Under the pieces are notes generated by a model. The model searched no databases. It worked only from the letters and a program-made list of their open reading frames with translations, and had not been told where the DNA came from. Source: Ancistrus triradiatus (lineage: Eukaryota > Chordata > Actinopteri > Siluriformes > Loricariidae). Taken from it: a stretch of 64,000 bases of DNA. Below are positions 33,961 to 46,428 of the stretch, in pieces. The position numbers were made by a program, and so were the translations under genes. Within the stretch, counting starts at the first letter, position 1. Every line of letters starts with the position of its first letter. The stretch is from NCBI GenBank assembly GCA_025084515.1, contig JAJAGP010003168.1, positions 18,200-82,199 on the forward strand, read 5' to 3'.

Positions 33961-35283
33961 GGACTTCAACAAATCGGAGTTCAAACAGCTTTCTGGAACC
34001 AATTAAGTTCGGCTTTCACAGTATTGTAGTAAAAATATGTAAAATTATAGTTAACAACAATCAAAGGATTAAGTAAAAGCAATGCCAAGATTATTGCCAA
34101 AAATGTATCCACTATCACGTTATTCCACTACATGATCATTAAGTGGCATAACCAGTTAAAACCCCTTTCCATACTTACAAATCAAGAAGAGATGATTCCT
34201 CTCTTACCATAAATTTTGAGAGCAGCAATCCATTCACCACCTGGTTATGTGGTAGTTACAAAGGTTATATTTTTTTCCATCAAAAGTTAAATGTATCATG
34301 AACTGATGAATTTAATGAGTGTTTGGTAGAGCGGTCTATACAGTATCATAGCGGAGATAGGGAAAGGATACTATGATAAGCAATGGTAAGTTAATGTTTA
34401 AAACACTCACATTAATCTATAGTTGGCCTAAATCATTAACACAAAGCTTGTTTTATAATAAAGTGTTGTAACAATCTCATGCAATTTAGTGAGTAATGGA
34501 TTGAAAGTGAAAAGTAAAAGCAACAATTACTCTATTGATGAAGTCTGAGTACTAGCATAGCCGCTAAGCTAACTGCAGACTGTGTTCTGGAGCATTCAAT
34601 TCCTGTTTTGCTTTCGGGTTGGCTCTTATAAACTAACCTTTTTAGGACCCATGGAGACTTGTTTGCACTAAGAATACTGTACTGTAGATGTAAAAATAAA
34701 GAAAAACATGATAACAAAAATTATTCTCTGTGGGCTATTGTGAATCACTGCGTACTGAATCGTGGCTCATGAGTCATGAATCAAGTTTTGGTTGAAACGA
34801 GTCATGAGGCTGGGCTCAATACAATACAACTTAAGCAAGTGCATCGAGTACCGAGCAGACAACGAGAACCGAGACACATTTTTCTATTCAAAATGCATCG
34901 AGAACCAAATTCGATGAGGTCTGAGGTAGCTGAGAACCAAGGTAGCACTGCATAATCATCCCATGACTTGTGTAGTAATGTACTTTGAATTAGCTTGGAT
35001 TGGTAACATGTGTTCACGTAAAAAATAACATTTCAATTGATCTACTCATTCCTTAGAGACCAAAAACCCCTTTTATATAAATTAAATAGGCAGAATGTCT
35101 GACTTACCTGTTTTGTGCATAATAGTGGATCCAACCACCTCTTTTCAGCAGCAGATAATGCTTTAGATTAATTCCATGCATTGATATCCAAAAATAAAGA
35201 ACACTATCACTTTGTAGACTATTCTCAACAGCAATATCCCATTATGGTTCAAGTGCCCCAATTAAAAAATAAATAAATACAAA

Positions 35284-35285
<2 letters not shown>
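33961..35285. other. No gene recognised
   Basis: AT-rich sequence without exon-like segments; only chance reading frames. Confidence 0.45.
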
Positions 35286-35314
<29 letters not shown>

Positions 35315-35326
35315 CTCTCTCTCTCA

Positions 35327-35373
<47 letters not shown>
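35286..35373. repeat. (CT)n(CA)n microsatellite
   Basis: CT with TTTC interruptions followed by about 20 CA units. Confidence 0.95.
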
Positions 35374-35375
<2 letters not shown>

Positions 35376-36079
35376 CCCAAACTGTTATTTCCATATGAAT
35401 TATTCACTCAGACTTCCCTTAATTTTAGCTCCTTTTATTATAGTTTGAGTCCATGACGTTTAAATTCTTCATGGTCCCACAGTTTACAACCCAAATTTCT
35501 TAGTGACAAATAGTTCCCTAATTGGCCTGTCTTCAATCAGTGCTATATTGCAAAATGAATAGGGGAAAGAAAAATGAATAGAATGAATGTATGTATTCAT
35601 AGCTTGTTAGTGTAATGAATGGAACTAAGATATACAAAGCCCGAAATGAATAATTGATGTGTTGTATAATTATTCAGTTTTTAAAATAATTATAGTCTTT
35701 CTGGTGTAAAAGTGTTCATCTGCCTTTCAGCTCGGTTTGTAGTCTTAATGAATTGCGCACATTTTTATGTCCAAGTTCACCTTATTTTCCAGACCCACAC
35801 TGGTTTCCCTTCTATAACTCTTGTCATTGCTTGTCTGTGTCAGGGCGTATTCATCAACTATGCCTGGTTGCCTTGTACCATGCCAGAGTCATCCAACAAC
35901 CCTTCTAACTTGGCAATGTCTCTGAAGGTGTACTCACACTAGACGATCTGTACGGTTCAGTTGGACTTGGGCACAGTACGGATGTATTGTGATAGCTAAC
36001 AACATGCCAGAAAGGTTACTAGCACCTCAGATGCCACAATTAACTTCATGATGTTTACAAGGTCCCAAAACTGGATAGG

Positions 36080-36285
36080 GTTTTTCAGTGCATGCGGGAC
36101 ATTTGTATCATGGATGTGCAGCTGACAAATCTGCAACAACTGTGTGATGCTATCATGCCAATATGAACCACAATCTCTGAGGAATGTTTCCAGCACCCTG
36201 ATGAATCTCTGCCATGAAGAATTAAGGCAGTTTTGAAGGCAAAAGGTGGCCCAACCCAGTACTAGGAAGGTGTAGAGTGTGTACA
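36080..36285 (+). mobile_element. C-terminal Tc1-like transposase fragment
   Basis: Translation with one stop gives QLTNLQQLCDAI, ISEECFQHPDESLP and RIKAVLKAKGGPTQY, then a natural stop: the usual C-terminus of a Tc1-family transposase (here a family different from the others in the window). The terminal repeat beyond it is not visible. Confidence 0.75.
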
Positions 36286-36289
36286 TCTA

Positions 36290-37085
36290 TAAGACAGAAC
36301 TTGTCTTATACGCAACTAGCATTCTGTTACTTCCCTATTTATTATTTTTTACATATTTGTTATATACACCTGATTAGTAGGTGGAAGACACAAATGTCAA
36401 TTCAGCACAATTCATAGAGTAGCAGAGACCATAAATGCACAGCGTTTTATCCTCAGAGGATATTTCTGCATTGGAGAGTGGAACAAACTCATTCATTTCT
36501 GGAGTCTAGGTGACAGCAGTGCTTCCTGGCTGCCATAATTGTTATAGCATATACTTTAAAAGCTTTTAAAATCAGAAATTCATGCTGTTTCTGAAAAATA
36601 AAAACACCCATAACCTATTTAAACCCAGTAACCCTGTTTACCTTAGCAAGAGAGGCTACAATTTGGACTTATTTAGCCCAAAACTTCAGGGAGGATTCTT
36701 CTCTGTTCTTGGGGTGTGAAAATTAAAATGGTAAAAAGCAACAAGATATTGGTCTTCACTGGACATAAAAATTTAATGACAATATTCATTATGATTAGTA
36801 ATCAATAACTGGTCATGAGAAGGAACAGCTTGGGGGAGTACAGCAACCACTATTCAGGACTAAAATTTGGATTAGACAGATTGGGGAAAGAATCATTATC
36901 AATCAGGTTGCCAGTGGGGTCGTATATCTAATCATGTCTGGTTTTTCAGAGACGTTTACAGGAAATGCAACCCACTTTTTTCCTAGTTTTTCCTGACCTA
37001 AAATTACGCTCATTAAGATTTCTTAAAACAAGTTAAAGGATATTATGCTGTATATTATGACTGATATACAGCATTATGATTACAC
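36290..37085. other. No gene recognised
   Basis: AT-rich sequence; no supported feature. Confidence 0.4.
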
Positions 37086-37340
37086 TCAAAAAAATGCTGG
37101 GCTAAAAACAACCAAATTTGGGTAGTTTTTAACCCAGGTGCTGGTTAAATATTGGACAGAACACAGGGTGGGTTAAAATATCCCAGCAAGCTGGGTTGCA
37201 AAATATAACCAAGCAAGATAGATTGCTCAACTATACCACATATTTGCTCATTCTGACAAGGATGCTGGATTAAAATGACCCAGGAAATTGGTTTAACCTA
37301 TCAACCCAACACTTGTTTATGTTGACCTTTTTGTTGGGTT
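37086..37340. repeat. Interspersed repeat with 'gctgggttaaaa' motifs
   Basis: The end 'cactcaaaaaaatgctgggct' and several internal direct and inverted copies of 'ctgggttaaaa/aacccagc' resemble a common fish DNA-type repeat. The second terminus is not found. Confidence 0.5.
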
Positions 37341-37531
37341 TATTTTACTTACCAAATGTTACTTTTTAATAATAATAAATTAATCATTAAATTAAAAATG
37401 ACCAGATGCTATCAGTCAATACTCATTTAAACCAATTAAAGAGATTTAAAGTAATAAATAAATAAATAAATAAATATGTAAAGAATTTAGATTTGAATAA
37501 ATAGACGTAAAGAATAACTAGAAAATATCAG

Positions 37532-37532
<1 letters not shown>

Positions 37533-37574
<42 letters not shown>
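37533..37574. repeat. (TA)n microsatellite
   Basis: About 20 TA units followed by a T run. Confidence 0.95.
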
Positions 37575-37582
<8 letters not shown>

Positions 37583-37792
37583 TAATAGTTGAAAAAAGAC
37601 AATATTAAATCTTAGATGTGAGAAGAAATGTTCCTCTCTCAGGGTATGTCCTGCTGATTTCTGCCTGTCTAAGCTGTTACACCATAATGGTTCCAGGCTA
37701 CAACACGAGGACAACCAAAATAATCAATATGGATTGATTGTAAGTTACAACAATGTTTATTTAAAAAAATTAACTTCCTAAAAGGTACTTAC

Positions 37793-37900
37793 ACGCTGGA
37801 GGTCAATGAAGATCTTTCCGGTCTCTGGGATACTACAGTATATACACCAGGGGTGGCAAGAGGCTTGAAAGTAGGCTTAGAGCCATATTTTTGTTGGCAT
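37793..37900 (-). CDS. Exon of an unidentified gene (downstream of the pair)
   Basis: A 108-base exon on the minus strand between TTTTTACAG and GTAAGT. It starts one base into a codon completed by the previous exon (AG+A = Arg) and encodes CQQKYGSKPTFKPLATPGVY followed by TVVSQRPERSSLTSS, ending in phase 2. The residues are polar and basic, as in an intracellular tail or linker. I do not recognise the family. The next exon downstream was not located. Confidence 0.5.
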
Positions 37901-38127
37901 CTGTAAAAAGAAGAAATCATGAGGGAAATGCGGCAACTGACAAAAGGAAAGACTAATCTGAAGAAAAGTTGAGTGTTGAATAAAAAAAGTTGGTGTTGAA
38001 TAAAAGCTTTGGGGGAGATCACAGTGTGTAGCTTAACTATTTATATTTCTGAATACTGTATCTCTCTGATTTTAAACTAGTGTTTGTTTCTTATGGAAAA
38101 ACTAAAAAAGTAGAAACCCTTATATAC

Positions 38128-38253
38128 CTTGTGTCATCGTGTCTGTCTGGCAGAGCAGTTTCCCATATCGGCTTGCCAGGTGGAGGACTTTGTCGGCATA
38201 TGAATCGACCTAGGCGCCGCATATTCCTGAAGTATTTGGAAGTCCCGAGCAAT
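38128..38253 (-). CDS. Exon of an unidentified gene (upstream of the pair)
   Basis: Minus strand, between CTGTCTGTTAG and the donor GTATAT. It encodes LLGTSKYFRNMRRLGRFICR followed by QSPPPGKPIWETALPDRHDD and T, and ends two bases into an Arg codon that the exon at 37793-37900 completes in frame. A second acceptor (TACTTCAG, exon start 38226) is in the same phase. A real splice pair is supported by matching phase and consensus sites; function unknown. Confidence 0.45.
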
Positions 38254-38514
38254 CTAACAGACAGAATTTACTAATGTTATCACATAGAAATGTTAGTATA
38301 CTTAAAAGTGACTACTTAACTACTTAAAGTATACTTAACATTAAAAGAACGAAGAATTTATGTAGTATGAAGAAAAGTCTGTATGGATGTTCTTAGCGTA
38401 TTCTCCTATAATAGCCCATAACATATTTGGACCTTGTTCTTATGGTCCACCTACCATGCTTGAATTCATGGAAACGTATGTTCCCCTATGTATCTCAGAA
38501 GTTGACTCTGTTCA

Positions 38515-38600
38515 TCTGGACAAAAGGTTTTGTGGGAGAAACGTTTCGTCTTGACTTCTTCAGTCTCCACAAAACTCCCACAATCTCCCACAAAACAGAT
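38515..38600 (+). repeat. Fragment of the hairpin MITE
   Basis: 'gttcatctggacaaaaggttttgtgggagaaacg' matches 15619-15652; a short inverted copy follows at 38571-38600, so only the arm tips remain. Confidence 0.7.
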
Positions 38601-38639
38601 TCAACTTCTGGGATTTTCTTACCTGGATTATTGAGTGTT

Positions 38640-39767
38640 TGTGTTCCCTTTAGAATTTTATATATTTCTGCATAAATATGACCTAAAACATCATCAGATT
38701 TTCACACAAGTCCTAAAAGTAGATCACGAGAACCCAGCTAAACAAATGAGCAAGGCATGTAATAGTTGGCTAGTTCACACATGACCCCAGAGTAACTTCT
38801 AAGCAACTGAAGGCCTTTCTCACATTAACATTAGCCAATGTTCATAAGAATACCAGCAGAAGAACAACAACAATGGTGTGCATAGCAGGGTTGCAAGAAG
38901 AAAGCCACTGCTCTCGAAAGAGAACATTGCTGCTCGTCTGCAGTTTGCTAAAAATCACATGGACAAGCCAGAAAACTATTGGAAGAATGTTTTGTGGACG
39001 GATGAGACCAAAATGGAAATAAAAGCGTTATGTTTGGAGAAAGGAAAACGCTGTATTCCAGCACAAGAACCTTTTCCAGTCTGTGAACATGGTGGTGGTA
39101 GTATCATGGTTTGGGCCTGTTTTGCTGCATCTGGGCCAGGATGATTTGCCATCATTGATGGAACAATGAATTCTGAAATATATCAGAGAATTCTAACGGA
39201 AAATGTCAGGACATCTGTCCTGGAACTGAATCTCAAGAGAGGTGGGTCATGCAGCAAGACAATGACCCTAAGCACACAAGTCGTTCTACCAAAGAATGGC
39301 TAAAGAAGAATAAAGTTAATGTTTTGGAATGGCCAAGTCAAAGTCCTGACCTTAATCCAATTGAAATGTTGTGGAAGGACCCGAAGCGAGAAGTTAATGT
39401 GAGGAAACCCACCAACATCCCAGAGTTGAAGCTGTTCTGTACGGAGGAATGGGCTAAAATTCAAGCCAGTGTGCAGGACTGATAAACAGTTACAGGAAAT
39501 GTTTAGTTGCAGTTATTGCTGCACAGGAGGGTCACAGCAGATACGGAAAGCAAAGGTTCACATACTTTTGCCACTCACTAATATGTAATATTGGATCATT
39601 TTCCTCAATAAATAAATGACCAAGTATAATATTTTTGTCTCATTTGTGTAACTGGGTTCTCTTTATCTACTTTAGGGGCTTGTGTGAAAATCTGTTGATG
39701 TTTAAGGTCATATTTATGCAGAAATATAAAAAATTCTAAAGGGTTCACAAACTTTCAAGCACCACTG
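38640..39767 (+). mobile_element. Tc1-like transposon with right TIR (same family as 21169 and 24842)
   Basis: The left end is eroded and a deletion joins leader to 'gcatgtaatagttggc' coding sequence. The body and the full right terminal repeat, ending CACTG at 39767, are present. The right TA target reads TG. Confidence 0.85.
38872..39482 (+). pseudogene. Tc1-like transposase fragment
   Basis: It contains MDKPENYWKNVLWTDETKME (first catalytic Asp intact), HGGGSIMVWACFAASGPG followed by a stop at 39142, then in another frame MQQDNDPKHTSRSTKEWLKK and SPDLNPIEMLWKD (second Asp and Glu intact), ending at 39482. A frame change at about 39240 and the stop inactivate it. Confidence 0.88.
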
Positions 39768-39967
39768 TGTATCCTTCCAAGAATATTCCAAATTTGATTT
39801 AGCCCATGACACATATTCTCACTCAGTTTCATCTTTTTCTTCTTTCACTCTCATATCCTCTCATCACACATTCCATGAGTTACTCTAATGCTTTCATACC
39901 ATATTCAAACCAATAATATGGTTCACAGTTATAGTGTGACATTACAACGCACAAAACAATCACTTTG

Positions 39968-41440
39968 TTTGGGACAGAAAACAATCACAGTTACACATTA
40001 GAAGAACTTTTCTAGCAAGATGAAAACGCAATACATGTAAGGAAACATAGCTCTCTGAAGTAAGGTAGGGAAGAAGGTAGAAGGCTACCCCAGCTTTATT
40101 TTAATAACAAATGTTTATTAATAAACAATCTATTGAGCAAAATTCCCTGATCTGCATAGTGGCTCTTTACTGTTTACTGTTTGGTCCCTTTTCTGATGCT
40201 TTATTAGCACCTTTTGCCTTTGTCACTTTAGGTACACTATTGCTTGTCAATTTTTTTTAAATTCTGGTAGTACCTTCATTTGAGCAGATTACACATAGCC
40301 CTTCAACAGGCTAGGCCTTCTATGGTTGGTTCCATCAAGAACCTCCAAGAACATTCAGTTCTTATACCTGGGCTACTGTCATATACTCGTTTGAGTCACA
40401 TAAGAGTCCCAGAATCTCAATGGTACCAGTTTTATATTGTTTATTGAAAGCCTTCTCATCTTCTAGTGCACTCTTGTATTACCTGCCACATCTGTCTAGG
40501 AAGGTTACAGAATATTGGTACCCAATCTCACTACTGGTACTCTACTTTCTACACTTGGTAGACTACCCTCTCTTCTGTAATGGGGTCCTATGACCTCTGT
40601 CTCCATTGCAACTTTTCTCGATTCATCTGTACTTTTCTACTACTGTGTACACTCCTATTACTTTGCTGCTGTAATTTGTGAATTTCCCCATTGTGAGACT
40701 TAAAAACAGTTTCTTCCCCACTGCAGTCAGCCTAATCAACAATGCCCAGATTTGCCTCTGACAGCCTCAATCCCCCTCACAGACACCACACATCATACTG
40801 ATGTGTATTTAATAACCTATTTTGCACATATGCATAATAGCATACCATTCCACATGGAACGTTACAATAATGCATTAACTCTTACTGTGAATATCTGCAC
40901 TTTCTTTACATAGAGCATATTTTATTGGACATATTTAATATAATTTGTCATTTTCTCTCTCATTCCTATTTCTTTTTATGTCATGCAACAGTATGCCTTA
41001 ACAAATTCCCTGTTTGTGAAAAATTATTTTGGCAATAAACCTGATTCTGATAAAGGATTATTTTATCATATCTTATCTTATGTTATCGTACTCTTCTCAT
41101 TTAATCTACTACAGCAGTAAATTGATAGTTACTTATCAGCCTCTGGCACTCAGTGGTGTATTTGCTGGTTGTACTTGAGAATGCCTCCTATTTGGAGGAA
41201 AATCACTCATTGGCTCAGCGGTTACCCATTTTAGTAGATTTTTTTTACAGTCCTGCACTACCAGGATATTGGAGACCAAAGACTGTGGTGGAAATTCACC
41301 TTTAACAGTAACACATCCACTATGCATTTTGACTTGCTCAATAGATTGTTTTTTAATAAACATTTGTTAATAAAATAAAGCTGGGCTAGCCTTCTACCTT
41401 CTTCCCTACCTTACTTCAGAGAGCTACCCTGTCCCAAACA
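39968..41440. mobile_element. Element with about 90-bp inverted arms enclosing a LINE tail
   Basis: 40050-40140 (GCTCTCTGAAGTAAGGTAGG ... CAATCTATTGAGCA) is repeated inverted at 41334-41424 with few differences. A further inverted block, TTTGGGACAG, sits outside at 39968 and 41431; on the left it is separated by about 70 inserted bases. Inside, 40690-41050 looks like a LINE 3' region ending 'ggcaataaacctgattctgat'. No transposase. Confidence 0.7.
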
Positions 41441-41449
41441 TCCATCAGA

Positions 41450-42830
41450 TTATAAACACAAGGCTATTCAATTTTCCTGGGACAAAGAATAAAAAAAAAT
41501 CCAACTTTGATCAAACATTGCATTATTCAAAATAACTAGCCCCCATCTCTAGTATATCAAAAAGGGCAAAGGCCTCTCTGGGAGGAATAGTCTTCCTTTT
41601 CAACTTCCTTGATGCCATTAGTGCACTACTTTAACACATCCATCACCCAGGCTCAAACTTATCTCAAAAATCCCCAAATTGGAAAAAAGATCATAGGATA
41701 GGATTTTGGTGCTAAGTGACTTATTTTAGCATCTGTCTAAGCCTTTTCTTGGGTTAAAGTAGGGGTTGTTTTCTCCTGAACTTGGCAGGGGATGAAAATC
41801 TTATCTACTTGTAAATGATCTTCCTGATAGTGGAATGATTGATTTCCAATATTTTGGCTTAAACAACTTCCCTGTCTTTATCTACACCTGATAATACAAC
41901 ACACCCAATAGCAAAGAGCAAACCAGATAACCAGATATGTGAGATTTAAATAAAACAGGTTCCTCCAAGGTATTCTGTACAACATATTTTCATTAGTAGA
42001 GCATCTAATTTCAATTTGGCAAATTTTAATTAGCGATATATGCATACTGATATAAAGTAATAAAGTGTACTTGTTTTTGTGCGTTGTGAGGTCCACCTGT
42101 TCAAATTGTTACATTGTGGGGCCCACCAAAGGTCGCACAGAAAAAAAAAATCATGCTTTGTCAAAAAAATATTGTGAAGCATAATATCATCAAATTCAAA
42201 AGTTATCTCAAAATAACTGATTCTGACCTGACCTGGAGGTCACTTGTGGGGACTTTCATGAAATCAGTATATCTGTGGACCATTTGTTACACACTTTACC
42301 TTTTTTCATTGAGAGGACCAGTTTCATGTTGATGAAAAAATGCTTTTAGTCTTGTTAGCAAAGACAAAATTACTGATCAATGTAGGTAACTCAGTTTGAG
42401 AACCAATTTATTAACAGATTACATCACACTTTATCCAATAATTTGTAAACAACTACAAAGAAAAACTGGACTTGAAGAACAAAATTAATTTTGAGCAACA
42501 CTGTCCACGTAGATAGAAACGTCAGCATTTAAGCAATAAGAAATTACAAGATATTAGTTCATTTATGGACATTCGACCAAGTCCCCAGCCTGTCTCTGCA
42601 GTGTTGTAATGCAATTATTTATATAGTACTTCACCAGATAACTAATCTCTCTGTTTGGAGTACCAGTGGGTCCAGATTTGGATACAGCAAAACACAGTCA
42701 GCTTTACCTGATGAAACATTCCAGCTTGTAATGAATTTCAATCAGATACGTTTTTCCACCGCATGAATTTCTTTATTGCTCCAGACTGTTCTGTTACTCT
42801 GGGACCTCCTAAGAGATAAAAGTACAAATG
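41450..42830. other. No gene recognised; a short fish repeat block at 42085-42150
   Basis: 42085-42150 ('tgtgaggtccacctgttc ... gtggggcccaccaaa') looks like part of a known style of fish repeat. The rest is AT-rich with chance frames. Confidence 0.4.
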
Positions 42831-42837
42831 AAATCTT

Positions 42838-42930
42838 TTATATATATAATATAGTATATATATATATATATATATATAGATATATATATATATATTATAT
42901 AAATATTTTTTTTTTTTTTTTTTTTTTGTT
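42838..42930. repeat. (TA)n and poly-T
   Basis: Interrupted TA repeat (42838-42900) followed by a 20-base T run. Confidence 0.95.
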
Positions 42931-43009
42931 GGTTTTTTTTGCATTTGCATGTTTGTCACTGTTAAGTGTTTCAGAACATATGTGATATGCAACCAAGCAT
43001 ATGCGATAG

Positions 43010-44420
43010 TCTTTCAGAGTCTTTTACAGTGTTGTGGAGGAATTTTGGCCCACTCATCTTTGCAGAATTGTTGTAATTCACTCATACTGGACAGTTTTCG
43101 AGCATGAACGGCCTTTTTAAGGTCATGCCACAGCATCTCAATAGGATTCAGGTCAGGACTTTGACTAGGCCACTCCAAAGTCTTCATTTTGTTTTTCTTC
43201 AGCCATTCAGAGGTGGACTTGCTGGTTTGTTTTGGATCATTGTCCTGCTGCAGAACCCAAGTTTGTTTCAGCTTGAGGTCACAAACAGATGGTCAGACAT
43301 TCTCCTTCAGCATTTTTTGGTAGACAGCAGAATACTTCAGAATAAAACCAGCTGCTCCTTGAGGATTCCACTATTAGGAGTTCATGGTAACACAGTGACT
43401 CCAATTCCATCTGGCAAAAGGTTTTCTGCTCAGTGGAACCAAGTTTGAACTTTTTAGACTGAACTCCAAGCGGTATGTTTGGCAAAAACCAAACACTGCA
43501 CACCACCAAAAATACACCACACCTACTGTGAAGCATGGTGGTGACAACGTTATGTTATGGGGTGTTTCTCTTCAGCAACAACAGGGCAACTGGCCAGGAT
43601 TGAAAAAGAACTTGATGCTACCAAGTAGGAGTGGGTGATATGATAAAAATGTTATATCATAATATTTAAAGACATTTTACTGTCTAATATACTAATAAAC
43701 TCTATATTTAATGTGATACTTGTGATCACAGAAAAAAATGAATGAGTAGTGACAGATTCTTTAAAACGTCTACTAAAACTACTAGTCAAGTCAGATCTAT
43801 TTACATAGCACTTTTTACAATGGAGCATTGTCTCAAATTACTACTACTTCATCCAGTTAAACAGGACTAATTATAGTTTTTAAATGAAACTTTCAGTTGG
43901 TCAGTGTTCTTTAAGCACTGACAATATCCTCACTATTGCAAGGAAAAACATATTGTTTATCACAATAAAATGTACGACTAATTTATTAATAAAATAGTCT
44001 TATTGCCCACCCCTACTACCAAGTACATTCAAATCCTTGAGGACAAGATACAATCATCTGCTAGACAGCTGAAAATGGGCAGACGGTTCAGCCTCCAGCA
44101 TGACAACAACCCTAAACACACTGACAAAAACAAACAAACAAACAAACAAAAAAAGAACGACTTAAGGATAGGAAGGTGAATGTCCTTCAGTGGCCAAGTC
44201 AGAGCTCTGACCTAAATCTGATGTGAAGAGAGCAGTGCATTGCTAATCACCATGAAATTTGAATGAACTCAAACAATTTTGCAAGGAAGAATGAGCATAT
44301 ATTCCCAGTCCTGGTTTGCAGAGCTGGAAGGGAAAGATCAAAACAGATTGATGTCTGTAACTGAAGCAAAATGCGACTCTACAAAGTACTAAATCAAAGG
44401 GCTGATCACTTTTCCAAGCC
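43010..44420 (+). mobile_element. Rearranged Tc1-like transposon interrupted by an hAT-like insert
   Basis: 43025-43310 is leader-like sequence ('tcaataggattcaggtcagg'). From 43425 a transposase is readable in plus orientation (LNSKRYVWQKPNTA, then HHTYCEAWW) up to 43617, is cut by the insert at 43626-44015, and resumes at 44024 (SLQHDNNPKH-like and VNVLQWPSQSSDLN-like). An (AAAC) run at 44127-44150 sits in the coding part. All frames are broken. Confidence 0.75.
43626..44015. mobile_element. Non-autonomous hAT-like element with 8-bp target duplication
   Basis: Ends TAGGAGTGGGTGATAT and, inverted, TAGGGGTGGGCAATAA. The perfect 8-bp direct repeat CTACCAAG flanks it at 43618-43625 and 44016-44023, the size expected for hAT. 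The 390 bases hold no coding frame. Confidence 0.9.
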
Positions 44421-44469
44421 TGTTATTTCTATTTAATAAGGGTATGAAGATTTTCTGTAGGCATTGTAA

Positions 44470-44660
44470 AAATGGCTCTTTGGGTGGCACCGTGACACAG
44501 CATTTAGCGCAGTTGCCTCACAGCTCCAGCGTCTCTGGTTCAATCTCAACCTCGAACTGCACCTGCTCTGCATGGTCCTCCCTGTGTCCGTGTGGGTATA
44601 CTCTATGTGCTCCGGTTTCCTCTCAAAGTCTAAAGACGTTCATTCATTGTCTTATCTGGT
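44470..44660 (+). mobile_element. tRNA-derived SINE-like repeat
   Basis: The head 'ggcaccgtgacacagcatttagcgcagttgcctcac' with B-box-like GGTTCAATC at 44538 and the body 'gtgctccggtttcctctcaaagtctaaagac'. Same family as 23860-24010, 54690-54850 and the fragment at 12335. Confidence 0.65.
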
Positions 44661-44664
44661 TAAT

Positions 44665-45560
44665 CACTGAGAATAATTTTAGTTCTTAAAAATATGTAAG
44701 GTGACATCTGTTAAACACCTAGCCCCGTACTGCAGATTCGAATTTAAACTCTTTTTCAAATGATTTAAAATTTTTGCACTATTATATTTAAACATTGGTT
44801 ATTTTAAGTTTTACATAAACCATAATGATCATTCAGGGCTTAAATTGAAGTAAACACTTAGGCCAAGGAACGTTCAGCTCCGGTTAAATTGGAAATGAAT
44901 GGATGTTTATGAGACGATGTGAGCAAGTGAAAAAAGGACTTTACTGAATTTTTATCTGGTGTTCAACGGTATCAAGGAGTTGTTTTGACAGTAAGTGTAT
45001 TTTCTATGACAAAATCAAGATATTTCACATCCCAAGTATATTTTCAAAGGCAAAATAGTTGGGAAGGTGTGATTGTTTATGTAAACAAACATGGTGGACG
45101 GCTGTGTTTGGTATGTTATTTCTGGCAAATTTCTGCATGTAGACAGTTGAAAATGGGTATGTAGGTAGTCATAATGGTATTAAATCTTTTGAATTGGTCT
45201 TTTTGACTGTGTATTAACAATATTTTAAGTTATTAAGAATGCAATTAATTGCATCTGCAGTAAGGGGCAGGCATAATTTCGACAATATGCACAACAAAAG
45301 TTTTCAGAATCCATTTTTAAAATTAGAGCGTCTTCACCCAAAATTGTAATTCTGTAGTAAATAAACAAATCATATAGATGACACAAAACTGTTTTTGTTT
45401 AATAGCTAACACTAGTTTCCTGCTAAATGGAATCAATACACTGACAGCAAAGTTGCACATACTTTTTCCTCTTACAGATCTATACAGTGAATAAATAAAA
45501 TCAACAACTTTTAATATAATTCATGTTTCATTCATTTAATCTTTATTTTTAGAATTTTTG
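44665..45560. other. No gene recognised
   Basis: AT-rich sequence without supported features; it precedes the last recognised exon of the broken gene at 45575. Confidence 0.4.
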
Positions 45561-45789
45561 TAAAAACCATATACCTGACACACTGGATTCAGGCTCCTTT
45601 GAGTCACTGTCCATTGTAACTTGTTCTGAAGGTAGAAACAGAATAAACAAATAACTTTACATAAAGTTAACCACATACACAGTGTAATGAAGTAATAATC
45701 GCACTTTGGGCTCATTTAAAGGATATTACAATGATTGTAAAATGGTTTTTAAACAGAAATTTCTTGTTAGACTAAAACTTCTAAGATAT

Positions 45790-45856
45790 GGACTGTGGTA
45801 GCCTAGTGGTTAAGGTACTGGAATATGGACCACACAAATCTGCCACTGTTGGGTAA
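45790..45856 (+). mobile_element. SINE head fragment
   Basis: 'gtggtagcctagtggttaaggtactgga' matches the tRNA-like head at 27145, with the B-box part deleted. It lies inside the intron between exons C and D of the broken gene. Confidence 0.75.
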
Positions 45857-46428
45857 ATATAGCATAATGAAAATACATGACTACTGTTCATGTTTTGTAA
45901 GTACCACTAATTGTGTACTTTGCAATACCATTGGGATCAATGTTGATTTCATCAAGATTCTTCCCCTGGAATTCTGCCAAGCAACCTCTCTCAATCGCTA
46001 GAAGAATTTTGCTCAATTTAGTCAGTTGGAGGGTACCCTCAGGTAAGCAATAAAACTGCCAATGCACATGAATATAATGACCTAGAAAGTCAGCCAACTG
46101 GTCCAGCTCTGCGTTGTTTAGGTTTAGCACTTCTGAGAGGGTTCCAATCTGTTTACATATCTTGGTAGATGTGAGTGTGCTTGGATTCTTTGCACCACAA
46201 GCTTTTGCAAACTCCCGCATGCAGTCTGAGCCTCAAAGGCAAGTTACAGCAAAAAGACGTGCAAAGAAGTAAATATTTTCCTCTAGTACGCCACATTTAC
46301 TTTGATTCTTCACAAGCAGGTCAAGTGATTCTTGCATTGTTGGAGTTACAAGAACAACTTTCCTGCCTCTTTTTTCCCCTCTAATTCTATTCATTTGAAG
46401 TGCTGACATAGTTTCTTTTCCAATTATA

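Noticed and set aside
42738..42992. Frames rich in Ile-Tyr on both strands
   Set aside because: They are translations of a TA microsatellite and poly-T run.
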